The notes: generated by a model not told the origin, from the letters alone. DNA of 64,000 nucleotides from Streptomyces sp. CB02400 (GCF_001905725.1 NZ_LIWB01000005.1:1-64000); one strand, 5' to 3'; positions 6,419 through 16,275 are shown, counted from the stretch's first letter. Translations and numbers: made by a program.

Positions 6419-8527
6419 ATGCGTGCGCTGCTCCAGCGCGTCGCCCGTGCGCCCGGCGGGCGACGCGGCAAGTGGCTGGTCCTGGCCGCCTGGCTGATCC
6501 TCACCCTCGCCCTCGGCCCGCTGGCCGGCAAACTCGGCGACGTCGAGGAAACCGGCCCCAACGCCTTCCTGCCGCGCGGCGCCGAGTCCGCGCGGGTCAA
6601 CACGGAGCTGGAGAAGTTCCGTACGGACACGGTGATGCCGGCCGTCGTCGTCTACACCGGCGACGGTGCGAAGGCCCGGGCGAAGGCCACCGCCGACCGC
6701 GCCGCCTTCGCTCGGTACGTCCTCGCGGGCCGGGCGGTCTCGCAGCCGATCCCGTCCGAGGACGGCAAAGCCCTGATGACGATCGTCCCGCTGGACGGTG
6801 AGGACGGTCTCACCGACAAGGTCGACGAGCTGCGTGACGTGGCCGGTGCCAACGCGCCGCCCGGCGTGGACGTCGCGGTCGGCGGCCCGGCCGGGTCCCT
6901 CACCGACTCGGTGGCGGTCTTCGACGGCCTCGACACGACACTGCTGCTGGCCACCGGTCTGGTGGTGGCCGTCCTGCTGCTCCTCACCTACCGCAGCCCC
7001 GTCCTGTGGCTGCTGCCCCTGATCTCGGTGGGCTTCGCGGCCGTCCTCACCCAGGTCACCACGTACCTGCTGGCGAAGCACGCCGCGCTCCCGGTCGATC
7101 CGCAGAGCTCCGGCGTCCTCATGGTCCTGGTCTTCGGCGTCGGCACCGACTACGCCCTGCTCCTCATCGCCCGCTACCGCGAGGAGCTGCACCGCCACGA
7201 GGACCGCCACGAAGCGATGCGCGTCGCGCTGCGTCGCTCCGGGCCCGCGGTCCTGGCCTCCGCGGCCACCATCGCCGTCGGCCTGTCCTGCCTGGCGTTC
7301 GCCGACATCAACTCCTCCCGCTCGCTCGGGCTGGTGGGAGCGGTGGGCGTGGTCTGCGGCTTCCTCACGATGGTCACGGTGCTGCCCGCGCTGCTGGTCA
7401 TCGCCGGCCGCTGGGTGTTCTGGCCGTTCGTTCCGCACGAGGGCACGCCCGCCCGCAAGCCGCGCACGATCTGGTCCCGTGTCGGGGCCGCCGTCGCCCT
7501 GCGCCCCCGCTGGTCGTGGCTGATGTCCGTCGCCGTCACCGGTGTGCTCGCGCTCAGCACGGTCGGCATCGGCATGGGCCTCACCCAGGCGGAGATGTTC
7601 CAGGACGAGCCCGAGTCGGTCGTGGCACAGGAGAGGATCTCGTCGCACTACCCGTCGGGCGCCTCCGACCCGGCGGACGTCATCACCCGTACCGACCGGA
7701 CGGCCGAGGTCGAGGCCGCCGTGTCCGCGGTGGACGGGGTGGCCCGCGTCGAGGAGGGCGGCGACCGCACGCCGGACGGAGAACTCACCGCCCTCACCGT
7801 GGTGCTGGAGGACGCGCCCGACAGCCAGGCGGCCAAGGACACCATCGACGACCTCCGCGAGGCCGTGAACCCGATGGACGCCCTCGTCGGTGGCACCACC
7901 GCCGAAACCCTCGACACCCAGCGGGCCGCCGACCGCGACCTCACGACGGTCGTCCCGATCGTGCTCCTTGTCGTCCTGGGCGTCCTGGTCCTCCTGCTGC
8001 GGGCGCTGGTCGCTCCGCTCCTGCTCCTGGCCACGGTCGTGCTGTCCTACCTGGCGGCCCTCGGCGCCTCGAACCTGCTCTTCGAGCACGTCCTGGGCTT
8101 CGCGGGCGTCGACTGGTCGATCCCTCTGATGGGCTTCGTCTTCCTGGTGGCCCTCGGCATCGACTACAACATCTTCCTCATGCACCGGGTGAGGGAGGAG
8201 ACCGGGAGGCTGGGCCACGAGCACGGCGTCCTGGAGGGTCTGACCAGCACCGGAGGCGTCATCACCTCCGCCGGCATCGTCCTGGCCGCAACCTTCGCGA
8301 TCTTCGCGGGCCTGCCCCTGGTGACGATGGCCCAGATGGGCGTCCTCGTCGGCATCGGCGTCCTCCTGGACACCTTCCTCGTGCGGACGGTCCTCGTACC
8401 CGCCCTCGCCCTGGACCTGGGCCGCTGGTTCTGGTGGCCGGGCAGCCTCTTCCGCACCCTGCCCCGCACCGGACGGGACACCTCCGCGAGCGCCACCACG
8501 CGAGACCGGGCCCACGAGGCGGTGTGA
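6419..8527 (+). CDS. MMPL-family RND exporter
   Basis: A 702-residue inner-membrane transporter of the MmpL/SSD superfamily, which exports lipids or small hydrophobic molecules using the proton gradient. Two similar halves are visible: TM1 near residue 20, an extracellular domain (40-170), then five helices including FGVGTDYALLLIARYREE with the proton-relay Asp-Tyr pair; the second half repeats this with ALGIDYNIFLMHRVREE. The start is fixed by AGAAGGAG eight bases before the ATG. It follows the ArsR-type regulator genes in the same direction and is probably controlled with them; similar pairs respond to toxic lipophilic compounds. The substrate is unknown. Confidence 0.9.
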   Translation: MRALLQRVARAPGGRRGKWLVLAAWLILTLALGPLAGKLGDVEETGPNAFLPRGAESARVNTELEKFRTDTVMPAVVVYTGDGAKARAKATADRAAFARYVLAGRAVSQPIPSEDGKALMTIVPLDGEDGLTDKVDELRDVAGANAPPGVDVAVGGPAGSLTDSVAVFDGLDTTLLLATGLVVAVLLLLTYRSPVLWLLPLISVGFAAVLTQVTTYLLAKHAALPVDPQSSGVLMVLVFGVGTDYALLLIARYREELHRHEDRHEAMRVALRRSGPAVLASAATIAVGLSCLAFADINSSRSLGLVGAVGVVCGFLTMVTVLPALLVIAGRWVFWPFVPHEGTPARKPRTIWSRVGAAVALRPRWSWLMSVAVTGVLALSTVGIGMGLTQAEMFQDEPESVVAQERISSHYPSGASDPADVITRTDRTAEVEAAVSAVDGVARVEEGGDRTPDGELTALTVVLEDAPDSQAAKDTIDDLREAVNPMDALVGGTTAETLDTQRAADRDLTTVVPIVLLVVLGVLVLLLRALVAPLLLLATVVLSYLAALGASNLLFEHVLGFAGVDWSIPLMGFVFLVALGIDYNIFLMHRVREETGRLGHEHGVLEGLTSTGGVITSAGIVLAATFAIFAGLPLVTMAQMGVLVGIGVLLDTFLVRTVLVPALALDLGRWFWWPGSLFRTLPRTGRDTSASATTRDRAHEAV

Positions 8528-8676
8528 AGCCCGCCGACGCCTCGGCCGACCGCCTACGACGCGGGGCTGCGGCACGCGGGGGCCCCTCCCGCGCGCCGCG
8601 TTCCCCTCCGGTGGAGGGAAGGACAACGGTGATCGGAGCCGGGGCGACGGTCCCGGGCACCGGGCTCCCCGTCCGG

Positions 8677-9378
8677 TCACCCGTCCGGGTTCGGGGCGCT
8701 CCCTTTCGGGGCGATCAGTCCCGTCTCGTAGGCGAGGACGACGGCCTGGACGCGGTCGCGCAGGTCCAGCTTCGACAGGATGCGGCCGACGTGGCTCTTG
8801 ATCGTGGTCGGGCTGAGGAAGAGCCGGGAGGCGAGTTCGGCGTTGCTGAGGCCCGTCGCGAGCAGGCGGAGCACCTCGAGTTCCCGCGGGGTCAGGGCGG
8901 ACAGGTCACGGTGCGGGGCGACGGTCCGCGGTTCGTCGTGTCCGGCGAAGCGTTCGATCAGGCGGCGGGTGATCGTGGGGGCGAGGAGGGCGTCGCCCGT
9001 CTGCACCAGGCGCAGGGCGGCCACCAGGTGTTCCGGGGAGACGTCCTTGAGCAGGAAGCCGCTGGCGCCGGCCGTGAGCGCGGCGTAGACGTAGTGGTCG
9101 AGGTCGTACGTGGTGAGGATGACGACCCGGGTCCCCTGCGGGCCGTCACCGCCGAGGATGCGACGGGTGGCCTCGATGCCGTCCGTCTCCGGCATCCGGA
9201 TGTCCATGAGGACGACGTCGGGCCGCGTGCGGCGGACCGCTGCGACGGCCTCGGCCCCGTCGGCCGCCTCGGCGGTCACCTCGATGCCGTCCGCGGCCAG
9301 GATCATCGAGAAGCCGGTGCGCACGAGGGCCTGGTCGTCCGCGATGACCACGCGCAGCGGTGGCCGGTCCGCCGTCAT
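8677..9378 (-). CDS. NarL/LuxR-type response regulator
   Basis: A 233-residue two-component response regulator. The receiver domain (about 8-125) has the acidic pair ADD, the phospho-accepting Asp59 in VVLMDIRMP, the conserved Thr in ILTTYD and Lys in LLKDV. A C-terminal LuxR helix-turn-helix (about 163-225) reads LTPRELEVLRLLATGLSNAE through SPTTIKSHV. Its start overlaps the end of the histidine-kinase gene by four bases; the kinase is translated first. The pair is divergent from an ABC/FtsX exporter and probably controls it. Confidence 0.93.
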   Translation of the reverse strand: MTADRPPLRVVIADDQALVRTGFSMILAADGIEVTAEAADGAEAVAAVRRTRPDVVLMDIRMPETDGIEATRRILGGDGPQGTRVVILTTYDLDHYVYAALTAGASGFLLKDVSPEHLVAALRLVQTGDALLAPTITRRLIERFAGHDEPRTVAPHRDLSALTPRELEVLRLLATGLSNAELASRLFLSPTTIKSHVGRILSKLDLRDRVQAVVLAYETGLIAPKGSAPNPDG

Positions 9379-10670
9379 CCCGTACTCCGTGGGATACGGG
9401 CCGTGACCCGGTAGCCGCCGGCGGGTGTCGGCCCGGCCGTCAGCTCACCTCCGTAGACGGCCAGCCGCTCACGCAGCCCCAGGTGGCCGCGGCCGTTGCC
9501 CTCCACCGGCGGGGAGTTCTTCACGCCGCCCGTGTCCGTGACCTCGATCCACAGACCGGTGTCGGTGCAGCCGATGGAGAGGGACGCCTCCGCGCCGCGC
9601 GCGTGTTTGACGGTGTTGGTCAGCGCCTCCTGCACGACGCGGTACGCCGCGAGGTCCACGCCCGCCGGCAGCGGTTGCGGCGGCAGCGACACCGTGACGC
9701 TCACGGGCGTCCCGGCGGCGCGGACCCGCGCGACCAGCGCGTCGAGCTGCGCGAGCCCGGGCTGGGGCTCCAGGTCGTCGGGCTTCTCCTGGTCCGGGGC
9801 CGCCAGCAGGCCCATCACATGGCGCAGTTCGGCCATGGCGGCCCTGCCGCCCGCCTCGACGGCCAGCAGCGCCTCCTTGGACCGCTCCGGCATCACGTCC
9901 ATCACTGTGCGCGCCGCGCCCGCCTGGATCACCATCACGCTCACATTGTGGGTGACGACGTCGTGCAGTTCGGCGGCGATGCGGGCCCGCTCCTCCTCCA
10001 CGGCCCGGCGCGTGGCCCGTTCCTGAGCCTCCTGCAATTCGGTGACCTCGTCCCGGCTGGAGGCGAGGCGCAGTTGCAGGAAGCGGACGAGGCTGGCCAG
10101 CATCCCGGCCACCAGCAGGACGAATCCCGGACTGGACCACCCCGGGAGCACCGGGTCCGCGTTGCGGAAGGCGACACCGGACAGTACGGCGGCGATCACC
10201 AGGACCGCGATCGACAGGATCCGGTACCGGCTGTGCACGACGGCGCTGTAGGCGGCGACGACGCAGGCCAGGACGGTGATCCAGGAGGCGGCGGCGCCGA
10301 CGGCCAGGCCCGCGCCCATCACCGTCGCGAAGACGGCCAGCGGACAACGGCGCCGGAGCACGAGCGGCAGCGTCGACAGGACGACCAGGAACCAGGGCGC
10401 GGAGGAAGGGAATTCCTCCGCGGGCACCAGGCCCGGGGCGGGCAGCGGTGGGGCGGGGACCCCGGTGCCGACATCGATCCCGGGCGGGCCGACGGTGATC
10501 GGCCCGCCACCGGGGTGGCGGGCCTCGACGGACAACGCGATGCCGGTCAGGACGACCGCCAGCACCGCATCGGCGCGTACCGCCCGCCCGGACAGCGGAG
10601 CGGCCTTCGCCTCGGGGCGCAGCGCGTCGATGAGCTGCCGCCGTCTGTCGCGCAGGACTTCCGTCTCCAT
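9375..10670 (-). CDS. HisKA_3-type sensor histidine kinase
   Basis: A 431-residue membrane sensor of the NarX/DesK type. The first two thirds carry several hydrophobic segments (from VRADAVLAVVLTGIALSVE onwards, with VLVIAAVLSGVAF and FVLLVAGMLASLV). The dimerisation/phosphoacceptor helix reads RIAAELHDVVTHNVSVMVI, and the ATPase has NTVKHARG and GHLGLRERL. A longer in-frame extension exists upstream, but it has an arginine/proline-rich composition without protein character, so the ATG at 10670 (METEVLRDRRR) is preferred. The gene precedes and overlaps its response regulator by ATGA. The signal is unknown. Confidence 0.9.
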   Translation of the reverse strand: METEVLRDRRRQLIDALRPEAKAAPLSGRAVRADAVLAVVLTGIALSVEARHPGGGPITVGPPGIDVGTGVPAPPLPAPGLVPAEEFPSSAPWFLVVLSTLPLVLRRRCPLAVFATVMGAGLAVGAAASWITVLACVVAAYSAVVHSRYRILSIAVLVIAAVLSGVAFRNADPVLPGWSSPGFVLLVAGMLASLVRFLQLRLASSRDEVTELQEAQERATRRAVEEERARIAAELHDVVTHNVSVMVIQAGAARTVMDVMPERSKEALLAVEAGGRAAMAELRHVMGLLAAPDQEKPDDLEPQPGLAQLDALVARVRAAGTPVSVTVSLPPQPLPAGVDLAAYRVVQEALTNTVKHARGAEASLSIGCTDTGLWIEVTDTGGVKNSPPVEGNGRGHLGLRERLAVYGGELTAGPTPAGGYRVTARIPRSTG

Positions 10671-10891
10671 CCGCACATTGTGCTGGGCTCCGCGTCCGGC
10701 CCGCGTCCGCCTGACTGACCAGGGCATCGTCCTCGGGTCCTCGTCCTCGGGCAGGAGTCCGCGGCCGGGTGGTCCGGAGGAAGGGGCCGACAGCGGTCCC
10801 GCGGCCGACGCGCTCCGCCGGTGGCGGCTCCTAGGTTCACAGGGCCGACGACGGCATGCGTCTCCCACGACCGTAAGGACGGGCCTCCCGC

Positions 10892-11584
10892 ATGACTCAA
10901 CTGATCGAGCTGAAGGGCGTGGCGAAGCGCTACGACGGCACCGGCGCGCCCGCGCTCGGGCCGCTCACGCTCAGCGTCGCCAGGGGTGAGGCCCTTGCCG
11001 TGACGGGGCCTTCCGGCAGCGGCAAGTCCACCCTGCTGAACCTCGTCGCGGGCCTGGACCGACCGACCGACGGCACCGTGACCGTGGCCGGCCGGCGGAT
11101 CGACCGGCTGAGCGAGCACGCCCTCGCCAGGTTCCGTCGTGAACACATCGGCATGGCCTTCCAGTTCTTCAATCTGCTCGACGACCTCACCGTCGCCGAC
11201 AACATCCAGCTCCCGGCCCGGTTGACCGGCACCGGCCGGCGCGAGGCCGCGTCCCGCGCGGACGAGCTCATGGAGATGCTGGGCATCCGCAGGCACGCCC
11301 GCGTCCATCCGAGCCGGCTGTCCGGAGGGGAACGCCAACGGGTCGGCGTCGCACGGGCGTTGGTCAACCGGCCCGAGCTGCTGCTCGCCGACGAGCCCAC
11401 CGGCGCGCTCGACACCGCCTCGGGGCACGACGTCCGCGAGCTGCTGAGGGATCTGCACCGCGGTGGCCAGACCATCGTGCTGGTGACGCACGACCTGTCG
11501 CTGGCCGAGACGGTCGCGAGCCGCGCGATCCACCTGGTCGACGGTCGCCTCGCCCGTGACACGCGTGCGCGGGCCGTCCGATGA
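10892..11584 (+). CDS. ABC transporter ATPase (LolD/MacB type)
   Basis: A 230-residue ATP-binding subunit. Walker A is GPSGSGKST, the signature [15 protein letters not shown] and Walker B LLLADEPT, followed by the switch histidine in VTHD. Size and sequence match the LolD/MacB/FtsE group that works with FtsX-type permeases. The gene overlaps the permease by ATGA. It is divergent from the histidine-kinase/response-regulator pair, a layout seen in two-component systems that control antibiotic or peptide exporters. Confidence 0.93.
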   Translation: MTQLIELKGVAKRYDGTGAPALGPLTLSVARGEALAVTGPSGSGKSTLLNLVAGLDRPTDGTVTVAGRRIDRLSEHALARFRREHIGMAFQFFNLLDDLTVADNIQLPARLTGTGRREAASRADELMEMLGIRRHARVHPSRLSGGERQRVGVARALVNRPELLLADEPTGALDTASGHDVRELLRDLHRGGQTIVLVTHDLSLAETVASRAIHLVDGRLARDTRARAVR

Positions 11585-14001
11585 GCCCGTTCGGCACCGG
11601 TGCGCTGGGCCGGGTCGTGCGCTCCGGGGTGAGCCGACGACGCGTGCAGACCGTCGTGATCGCCCTCGCCACGATGCTGGCCGTGGCCTCGGCGGTGGTG
11701 TCCGGGTCGCTGATGGTCGCCGCGTCCGCGCCCTTCGACCACGCCTTCGACGAGCAGCGGGGCGCGCACATCACCGCACAGTTCGATCCGGCCGGGGTGA
11801 GTGCGGAACGGTTGGCGCGAACGGGGCGGCTCGACGGCGTCACCGCGAGCGCGGGGCCGTTCCCGTCCACGGCGTTCCGCCCGGTGGACGCGACGGGCTT
11901 CCCGCTCCCGACGCTGGCCCTGGTCGGGCGCTCCGGTCCGGGCGGTGACGTGGACCGCGTGGAACTGAAGTCCGGCCGGTGGGTGGGCGGTTCCGGTGAG
12001 ATCGTGCTCGGTTCGTCGTTCGAGAGGCCGGGGGTCGGGATCGGCTCCGTGCTCAGGGCCTCGGACGCCGCGAACGCACCGGCCCTCCGCATCGTCGGCT
12101 TCGCCTTGTCGGCCGGCGGGACCGCCGACGCGTGGGTGACACCGGCGCAGGTCGACGTGGTGGCGTCACAGGGCCACCACCCCGTCACACATCAGATGCT
12201 CTACCGCTTCGACTCCGCGGACACGGGACGGCAGATCCTCGCCCACCGGGCGGAACTCGTCTCCGCCACGGGCTCCGGGGCGCTGCTGGGTACGCGGTCC
12301 TGGCTGGACACCAGGCGCGCCGCGAACCAGGGTGCGGCGGCGACCGTCCCGTTCGTGACGGCTTTCGGCGTGCTGGGCATCACGATGTCGGTGATCATCG
12401 TCAGCAGCGTGGTCAGCGGTGCGGTCGGCACCGGTCTGCGCAGGATCGGCGTCCTCAAGGCCATCGGCTTCACTCCGCGCGAGGTCGTCCGTGCCCACAT
12501 GGGCCAGGCGATGGTTCCGGCCTGCGTCGGCATCGTCGTGGGCGTCGGTCTCGGCAACCTCCTGGCGGTGCCGATGCTGGCGGAGACGGAGGCGGTGTAC
12601 GGCACCGTCTCCCTCTCGGTGGCCTGGTGGGTGGACGTCGCGGTACCGGCCGCCGCCCTGCTCGTCGTGGGGCTCGCGGCGCTGGTTCCCGCGCTGCGGG
12701 CCGGACGGCTGCGCACGGTCGAGGCCCTCGCGGTCGGCCGGGCCCCGCGCACGGGGCGCGGGCGGTGGGCGCACCGGGCGCTGGGGCGGCTGCCGCTGCC
12801 GCTGCCGGTGAGCCACGGCCTCGCCACCCCGTTCACGCATCCGGTCCGTGCCCTCGCGACGCTGCTCGCGGTGGCGTTCGGCACGGCCGCGGTGACCTTC
12901 GCGGTGGGACTGACCTCGTCCCTGAGCGTGGTCGGTACCTCGCAGGACCCCGAGGGACGTGCCGCGGTCACGGTCACGACGTTCCGGCCGAACGCCGTCG
13001 CTCCCCCGCCGCCGCCACCGGGCGTGGGCGGCGGGGCGGGCCCGTCTCCCGCGAGCGGCGGCACTCCCGGTACGTCCACGCCCGAGCGGGCGGACCCGGC
13101 GAAGGTCCGGGCCGCCGTCGAGTCCCAGCCCGGCTCGGCGTCCTACTACGGCAAGCTCCGGGCCGAGGTCGTCGTGGCCGGCGCCCCCGGCTCGGTTCAG
13201 GCCGACCTCTACGAAGGCGACGCGCGCGACGGCGGCTACGAGCTGCTCTCCGGCCACTGGATCACCGGTAGGGGGCAGGTCGTGGTACCCACCCGCTTCC
13301 TGGAGCGGACCGGCACCGAGGTCGGCGACACCGTACGGGTGAGCTACGGGAAGGAGCACGCCGGCCTGAAGATCGTGGGTGAGTCCTTCGACACCTCGGG
13401 CGACCGGCTGAGGATCCACGCGGACATGGCCGACTTCCCCTCCGCCGAGCCCAGTACGTTCCTCGTCGAGGTGAGGTCCGGCGTCTCGGCGGACGATTTC
13501 GCCCGGCGGCTCGCGTCGGTCGTACGGCCGCTGGGGGGTGACGCCACGACCGTCCCCCCGGCGGAGCGGGAGGGCGTCATCCTCGTCATGAGCGCGATGG
13601 CCGTGCTGCTCACCCTCATGCTGGTCGCCGTGGCCGGCCTCGGCGTCCTCAACTCCGTGGTCCTCGACACCCGGGAACGCGTCCACGACCTGGGCGTCTG
13701 CAAGGCGATCGGCATGACGCCGCGGCAGACCGTGAGCCTCGTGCTCGCCTCCGTGGCCGCGACCGGCGGGCTCGGCGGGCTGGCGGGCGTGCCGGCGGGG
13801 TACGTGCTGCACCGTCTCGTCATGCCGGTGATGACCCGCGCCGTGGGCACCGCCGTGCCGTCGTCCGTGCTCGATGTGTACGGGCCGGCCCGGCTGCTCC
13901 TGCTGGGACTCGGTGGCGTCGTACTCGCCGTGCTGGGCGCGCTGGTCCCGGCGGGCTGGGCGGCCGGGACCCGTACGGCCACCGCGCTGCGCACCGAGTA
14001 G
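11581..14001 (+). CDS. FtsX-type ABC permease
   Basis: An 806-residue permease with two FtsX-like units. TM1 lies near residues 22-45 and is followed by a large extracytoplasmic domain; three helices follow around 255-385 (TAFGVLGITMSVIIVSSVV onwards). A second single helix (about 420-445), a second extracytoplasmic domain and three terminal helices repeat the pattern. A proline/glycine-rich linker (PPPPPPGVGGG, about 475-505) lies at the start of the second outer domain. Eight-to-ten-helix double FtsX proteins export or extract peptides and lipids (BceB- and MacB-like mechanisms). It is translationally coupled to the ATPase by ATGA. Confidence 0.9.
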   Translation: MSPFGTGALGRVVRSGVSRRRVQTVVIALATMLAVASAVVSGSLMVAASAPFDHAFDEQRGAHITAQFDPAGVSAERLARTGRLDGVTASAGPFPSTAFRPVDATGFPLPTLALVGRSGPGGDVDRVELKSGRWVGGSGEIVLGSSFERPGVGIGSVLRASDAANAPALRIVGFALSAGGTADAWVTPAQVDVVASQGHHPVTHQMLYRFDSADTGRQILAHRAELVSATGSGALLGTRSWLDTRRAANQGAAATVPFVTAFGVLGITMSVIIVSSVVSGAVGTGLRRIGVLKAIGFTPREVVRAHMGQAMVPACVGIVVGVGLGNLLAVPMLAETEAVYGTVSLSVAWWVDVAVPAAALLVVGLAALVPALRAGRLRTVEALAVGRAPRTGRGRWAHRALGRLPLPLPVSHGLATPFTHPVRALATLLAVAFGTAAVTFAVGLTSSLSVVGTSQDPEGRAAVTVTTFRPNAVAPPPPPPGVGGGAGPSPASGGTPGTSTPERADPAKVRAAVESQPGSASYYGKLRAEVVVAGAPGSVQADLYEGDARDGGYELLSGHWITGRGQVVVPTRFLERTGTEVGDTVRVSYGKEHAGLKIVGESFDTSGDRLRIHADMADFPSAEPSTFLVEVRSGVSADDFARRLASVVRPLGGDATTVPPAEREGVILVMSAMAVLLTLMLVAVAGLGVLNSVVLDTRERVHDLGVCKAIGMTPRQTVSLVLASVAATGGLGGLAGVPAGYVLHRLVMPVMTRAVGTAVPSSVLDVYGPARLLLLGLGGVVLAVLGALVPAGWAAGTRTATALRTE

Positions 14002-14078
14002 CACCATGACCGCTCGGCGGCCCGAAGCAGCCGCCCGGCGCCGCGGCGGAGCCGGGCACGGTACGGGGAGCGAGGTGC

Positions 14079-14109
14079 TTGACCCTCACGTGGCGTCATG
14101 CCGCATGGT
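14079..14109 (+). promoter_or_regulatory. MerR-type promoter with a 19-bp spacer, leaderless start
   Basis: A -35 box TTGACC (14079-14084) and a -10-like CATGGT (14104-14109) are separated by 19 bases, the stretched spacing that MerR-family activators require. The spacer holds the imperfect dyad TGACCCTCACGTGGCGTCA. Transcription should begin about seven bases past the -10, which is the ATG at 14117, so the mRNA is probably leaderless and no ribosome binding site is expected. Confidence 0.55.
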
Positions 14110-14116
14110 CGGGGAC

Positions 14117-15232
14117 ATGGAGGGACACCTGACCGTGGGACGCGTGGCCGGGCTGGCCGGCGTGAGCGTCCGCACGCTGCACCACTACGACGAGATCGGC
14201 CTCGTGGAGCCGTCCGCGCGGACCGCGGCCGGGTACCGGGCCTACTCGGCCGGTGACGTGGAGCGGCTGCGGGAGGTGCTCGGCTACCGGCGCCTCGGCT
14301 TCGGACTGCGCGAGATCGCGGCTCTGGTGGACGATCCGGCCGTCGACGCGGTCGCGCATCTGCGGCGGCTGCGCGGCCTGCTGCGGGAACAACGCGATCG
14401 CGCTGCCGCCATGGTGGCGGCCATCGACAAGGAACTGGAGGCACGAGCCATGGGCATCAGGGCGACTCCGGAGGATCAACTGAAGATGTTCGGCGCGCAG
14501 TTGTACGAGTCCATCGGGTCGGCGTACCCGGCGACGCGGCGCACCGAGCCGCGGATCGCCGCACGGATCTGGGAGGCGCTCGGGGACGCCCGGACGGTAC
14601 TGAACGTCGGGGCCGGCACCGGCTCCTACGAGCCGGCGGACCGCGAGGTCACGGCGGTGGAACCGTCGGCGGTGATGCGGGCGCAGCGTCCCGCGGGTGC
14701 GGCGCGGTGCGTGGCCGCCAGTGCGGAGCGCCTGCCGTTTCCCGACCGGTCCTTCGATGCCGCGATGGCGGTCAGCACCGTTCACCACTGGCCGGACCCG
14801 GTCGCCGGGCTGCGCGAGATGCGGCGGGTGGCCCGGCGCGTGGTGGTGTTCACCTACGACGCCAGTACGCCCGGCTGGCTCGAGCGGTTCTGGCTCACCC
14901 GCGACTACCTGCCCGAGTTCGCCGGCCTTCTGACCGACTGGCCCTCGCCGGCCGACATGGCCCGCGCGATCGGGGGCCGCGCGGAGCCGGTGCCCATCCC
15001 GTGGGACTGCGCCGACGGCTTCTTCGAGGCCCACTGGCGCCGGCCCGAGGCGTACCTGGACGAACACGTGCGCCGCGCGGTCTCGGTATGGACCAGAGTC
15101 GGGACGCGGGCCGAGCAGCGGGCGGTGGACAACCTCCGCGACGACCTCTCCTCGGGCCGGTGGGCCGAACGCAACGGGGACCTCCTCGCCCTCGACGAGG
15201 CGGAGTTGGGCCTGCGGCTCCTCGTGGCCTGA
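14117..15232 (+). CDS. MerR-family regulator fused to a SAM-dependent methyltransferase
   Basis: One uninterrupted 371-residue frame. Residues 1-70 are a MerR winged helix (LTVGRVAGLAGVSVRTLHHY, then GYRAYSAGDVERL) and 70-112 its dimerisation coiled coil. Where a TipA-type effector domain usually follows (EDQLKMFG), the chain continues as a class I methyltransferase: motif I VLNVGAGTGSYE, the acidic strand AVEPS, then ERLPFPDRSFDAAMAVSTVH and a C-terminal half that is complete. The fusion suggests that a ligand or methylation reaction controls the DNA-binding part. The ATG at 14117 was chosen for its fit to the promoter; an ATG at 14105 is the alternative. Confidence 0.85.
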   Translation: MEGHLTVGRVAGLAGVSVRTLHHYDEIGLVEPSARTAAGYRAYSAGDVERLREVLGYRRLGFGLREIAALVDDPAVDAVAHLRRLRGLLREQRDRAAAMVAAIDKELEARAMGIRATPEDQLKMFGAQLYESIGSAYPATRRTEPRIAARIWEALGDARTVLNVGAGTGSYEPADREVTAVEPSAVMRAQRPAGAARCVAASAERLPFPDRSFDAAMAVSTVHHWPDPVAGLREMRRVARRVVVFTYDASTPGWLERFWLTRDYLPEFAGLLTDWPSPADMARAIGGRAEPVPIPWDCADGFFEAHWRRPEAYLDEHVRRAVSVWTRVGTRAEQRAVDNLRDDLSSGRWAERNGDLLALDEAELGLRLLVA

Positions 15233-15534
15233 ACCACCGTGCGGAAGCACCGCGAAGGCGCCGGCCCACCGGAGCCGATGCCCCCGCCACGACAGCGACC
15301 GGCCTGAAGGTCCCCGCCCTGTCGGACGTCGCCCACGCCGTCCACCGGTTCGCACCGCTGCGGGGGCCGGAAGCCCCGGAGGACCTCGGCCCACCTCAGG
15401 GACAAGGCTCCTGGGTCGCCGCCTTCTTCCGCGTGCCCGTGGATCCCGTCCGGGTGCGGGTGAGCCCGTGCCCGTCGGCGTGACGCGCGTCACTGCCCGG
15501 GTGCTTCGGGCCGGGCATGCCCGATCATGGCCGG
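15233..15534. other. Intergenic stretch with a 14-bp palindrome
   Basis: A 302-base gap with no protein-like frame. The palindrome GTGACGCGCGTCAC at 15480-15493 lies 42 bases before the next gene and could be an operator; no regulator is tied to it. Confidence 0.35.
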
Positions 15535-16275
15535 ATGGACGCTCGTTTCCTCGGCATCCCCGAGCTGGCCGAAGTCCCGTCCGTGGCGGTCGTGATCGAC
15601 GTCATGCGTGCCTGCACGGTGGCCGCCTGGGCCTTCGGCCAGGGGGCGGAGAAGATCGTTCTCGCCGGGTCGCTGGACGAGACCCTGGCGCTCAAGGCTC
15701 GCCACCCCAACTGGGTGGCGCTCAAGGACGGCGCGCCGGCGCCCGGGTTCGACATGGTCAACTCGCCGGGCCTGCTGCGGTCCGCCGACCTCGGCGGACG
15801 GACCGTTGTGCAGAAGACCACGGCGGGGACGGTCGGCGCCCTCGCGGTCAAGGACGCGTCGCTGGTGCTGTGCGCCGGCTTCGTGGTCGCGGAGGCGACG
15901 GCTCGGCTCCTGCGGACACGCGGGTGCGACAGTGTCACGTTCGTGGTCACCGGCGAGGACGGGCGGGCCGACGAGGACCTGGCGTGCGCTCAGTACATCG
16001 CCCGGAGGGCCACCGAGGCCGGGAGGACGGACGCGGCCGAGTTCCTCCGCCGCGCCGGCGAGTCACGAGCCGCCACCGAGCTGACGGAGGGCGTACGCCG
16101 AGGAGCCCACCCCGATGACGTCGCACTCTGCCTCGAACTCGACCGGTTCCCCTTCGCCATGGTGGCGACCTCGGAGGACTCGCTGATGGTCCTGCGTCCG
16201 TACGCCGTGCCATCGCCGGCCGACGGGGCTTCGGCTCATTCGCCGGTGGCCTTCGGTGCCCGTCGGCACGGTTGA
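15535..16275 (+). CDS. 2-phosphosulfolactate phosphatase-like protein (ComB family)
   Basis: A 246-residue protein matching the ComB family of Mg2+-dependent phosphatases, which in methanogens act in coenzyme M synthesis. Motifs: [18 protein letters not shown] near the N-terminus, then [28 protein letters not shown], and [17 protein letters not shown]. Streptomycetes do not make coenzyme M, so the actual substrate is unknown; removal of phosphate from a related sulfonate or phosphorylated metabolite is an inference. An in-frame ATG 18 bases earlier exists; MDARFLG was preferred as the usual family start. No clear ribosome binding site precedes either. Confidence 0.8.
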   Translation: MDARFLGIPELAEVPSVAVVIDVMRACTVAAWAFGQGAEKIVLAGSLDETLALKARHPNWVALKDGAPAPGFDMVNSPGLLRSADLGGRTVVQKTTAGTVGALAVKDASLVLCAGFVVAEATARLLRTRGCDSVTFVVTGEDGRADEDLACAQYIARRATEAGRTDAAEFLRRAGESRAATELTEGVRRGAHPDDVALCLELDRFPFAMVATSEDSLMVLRPYAVPSPADGASAHSPVAFGARRHG

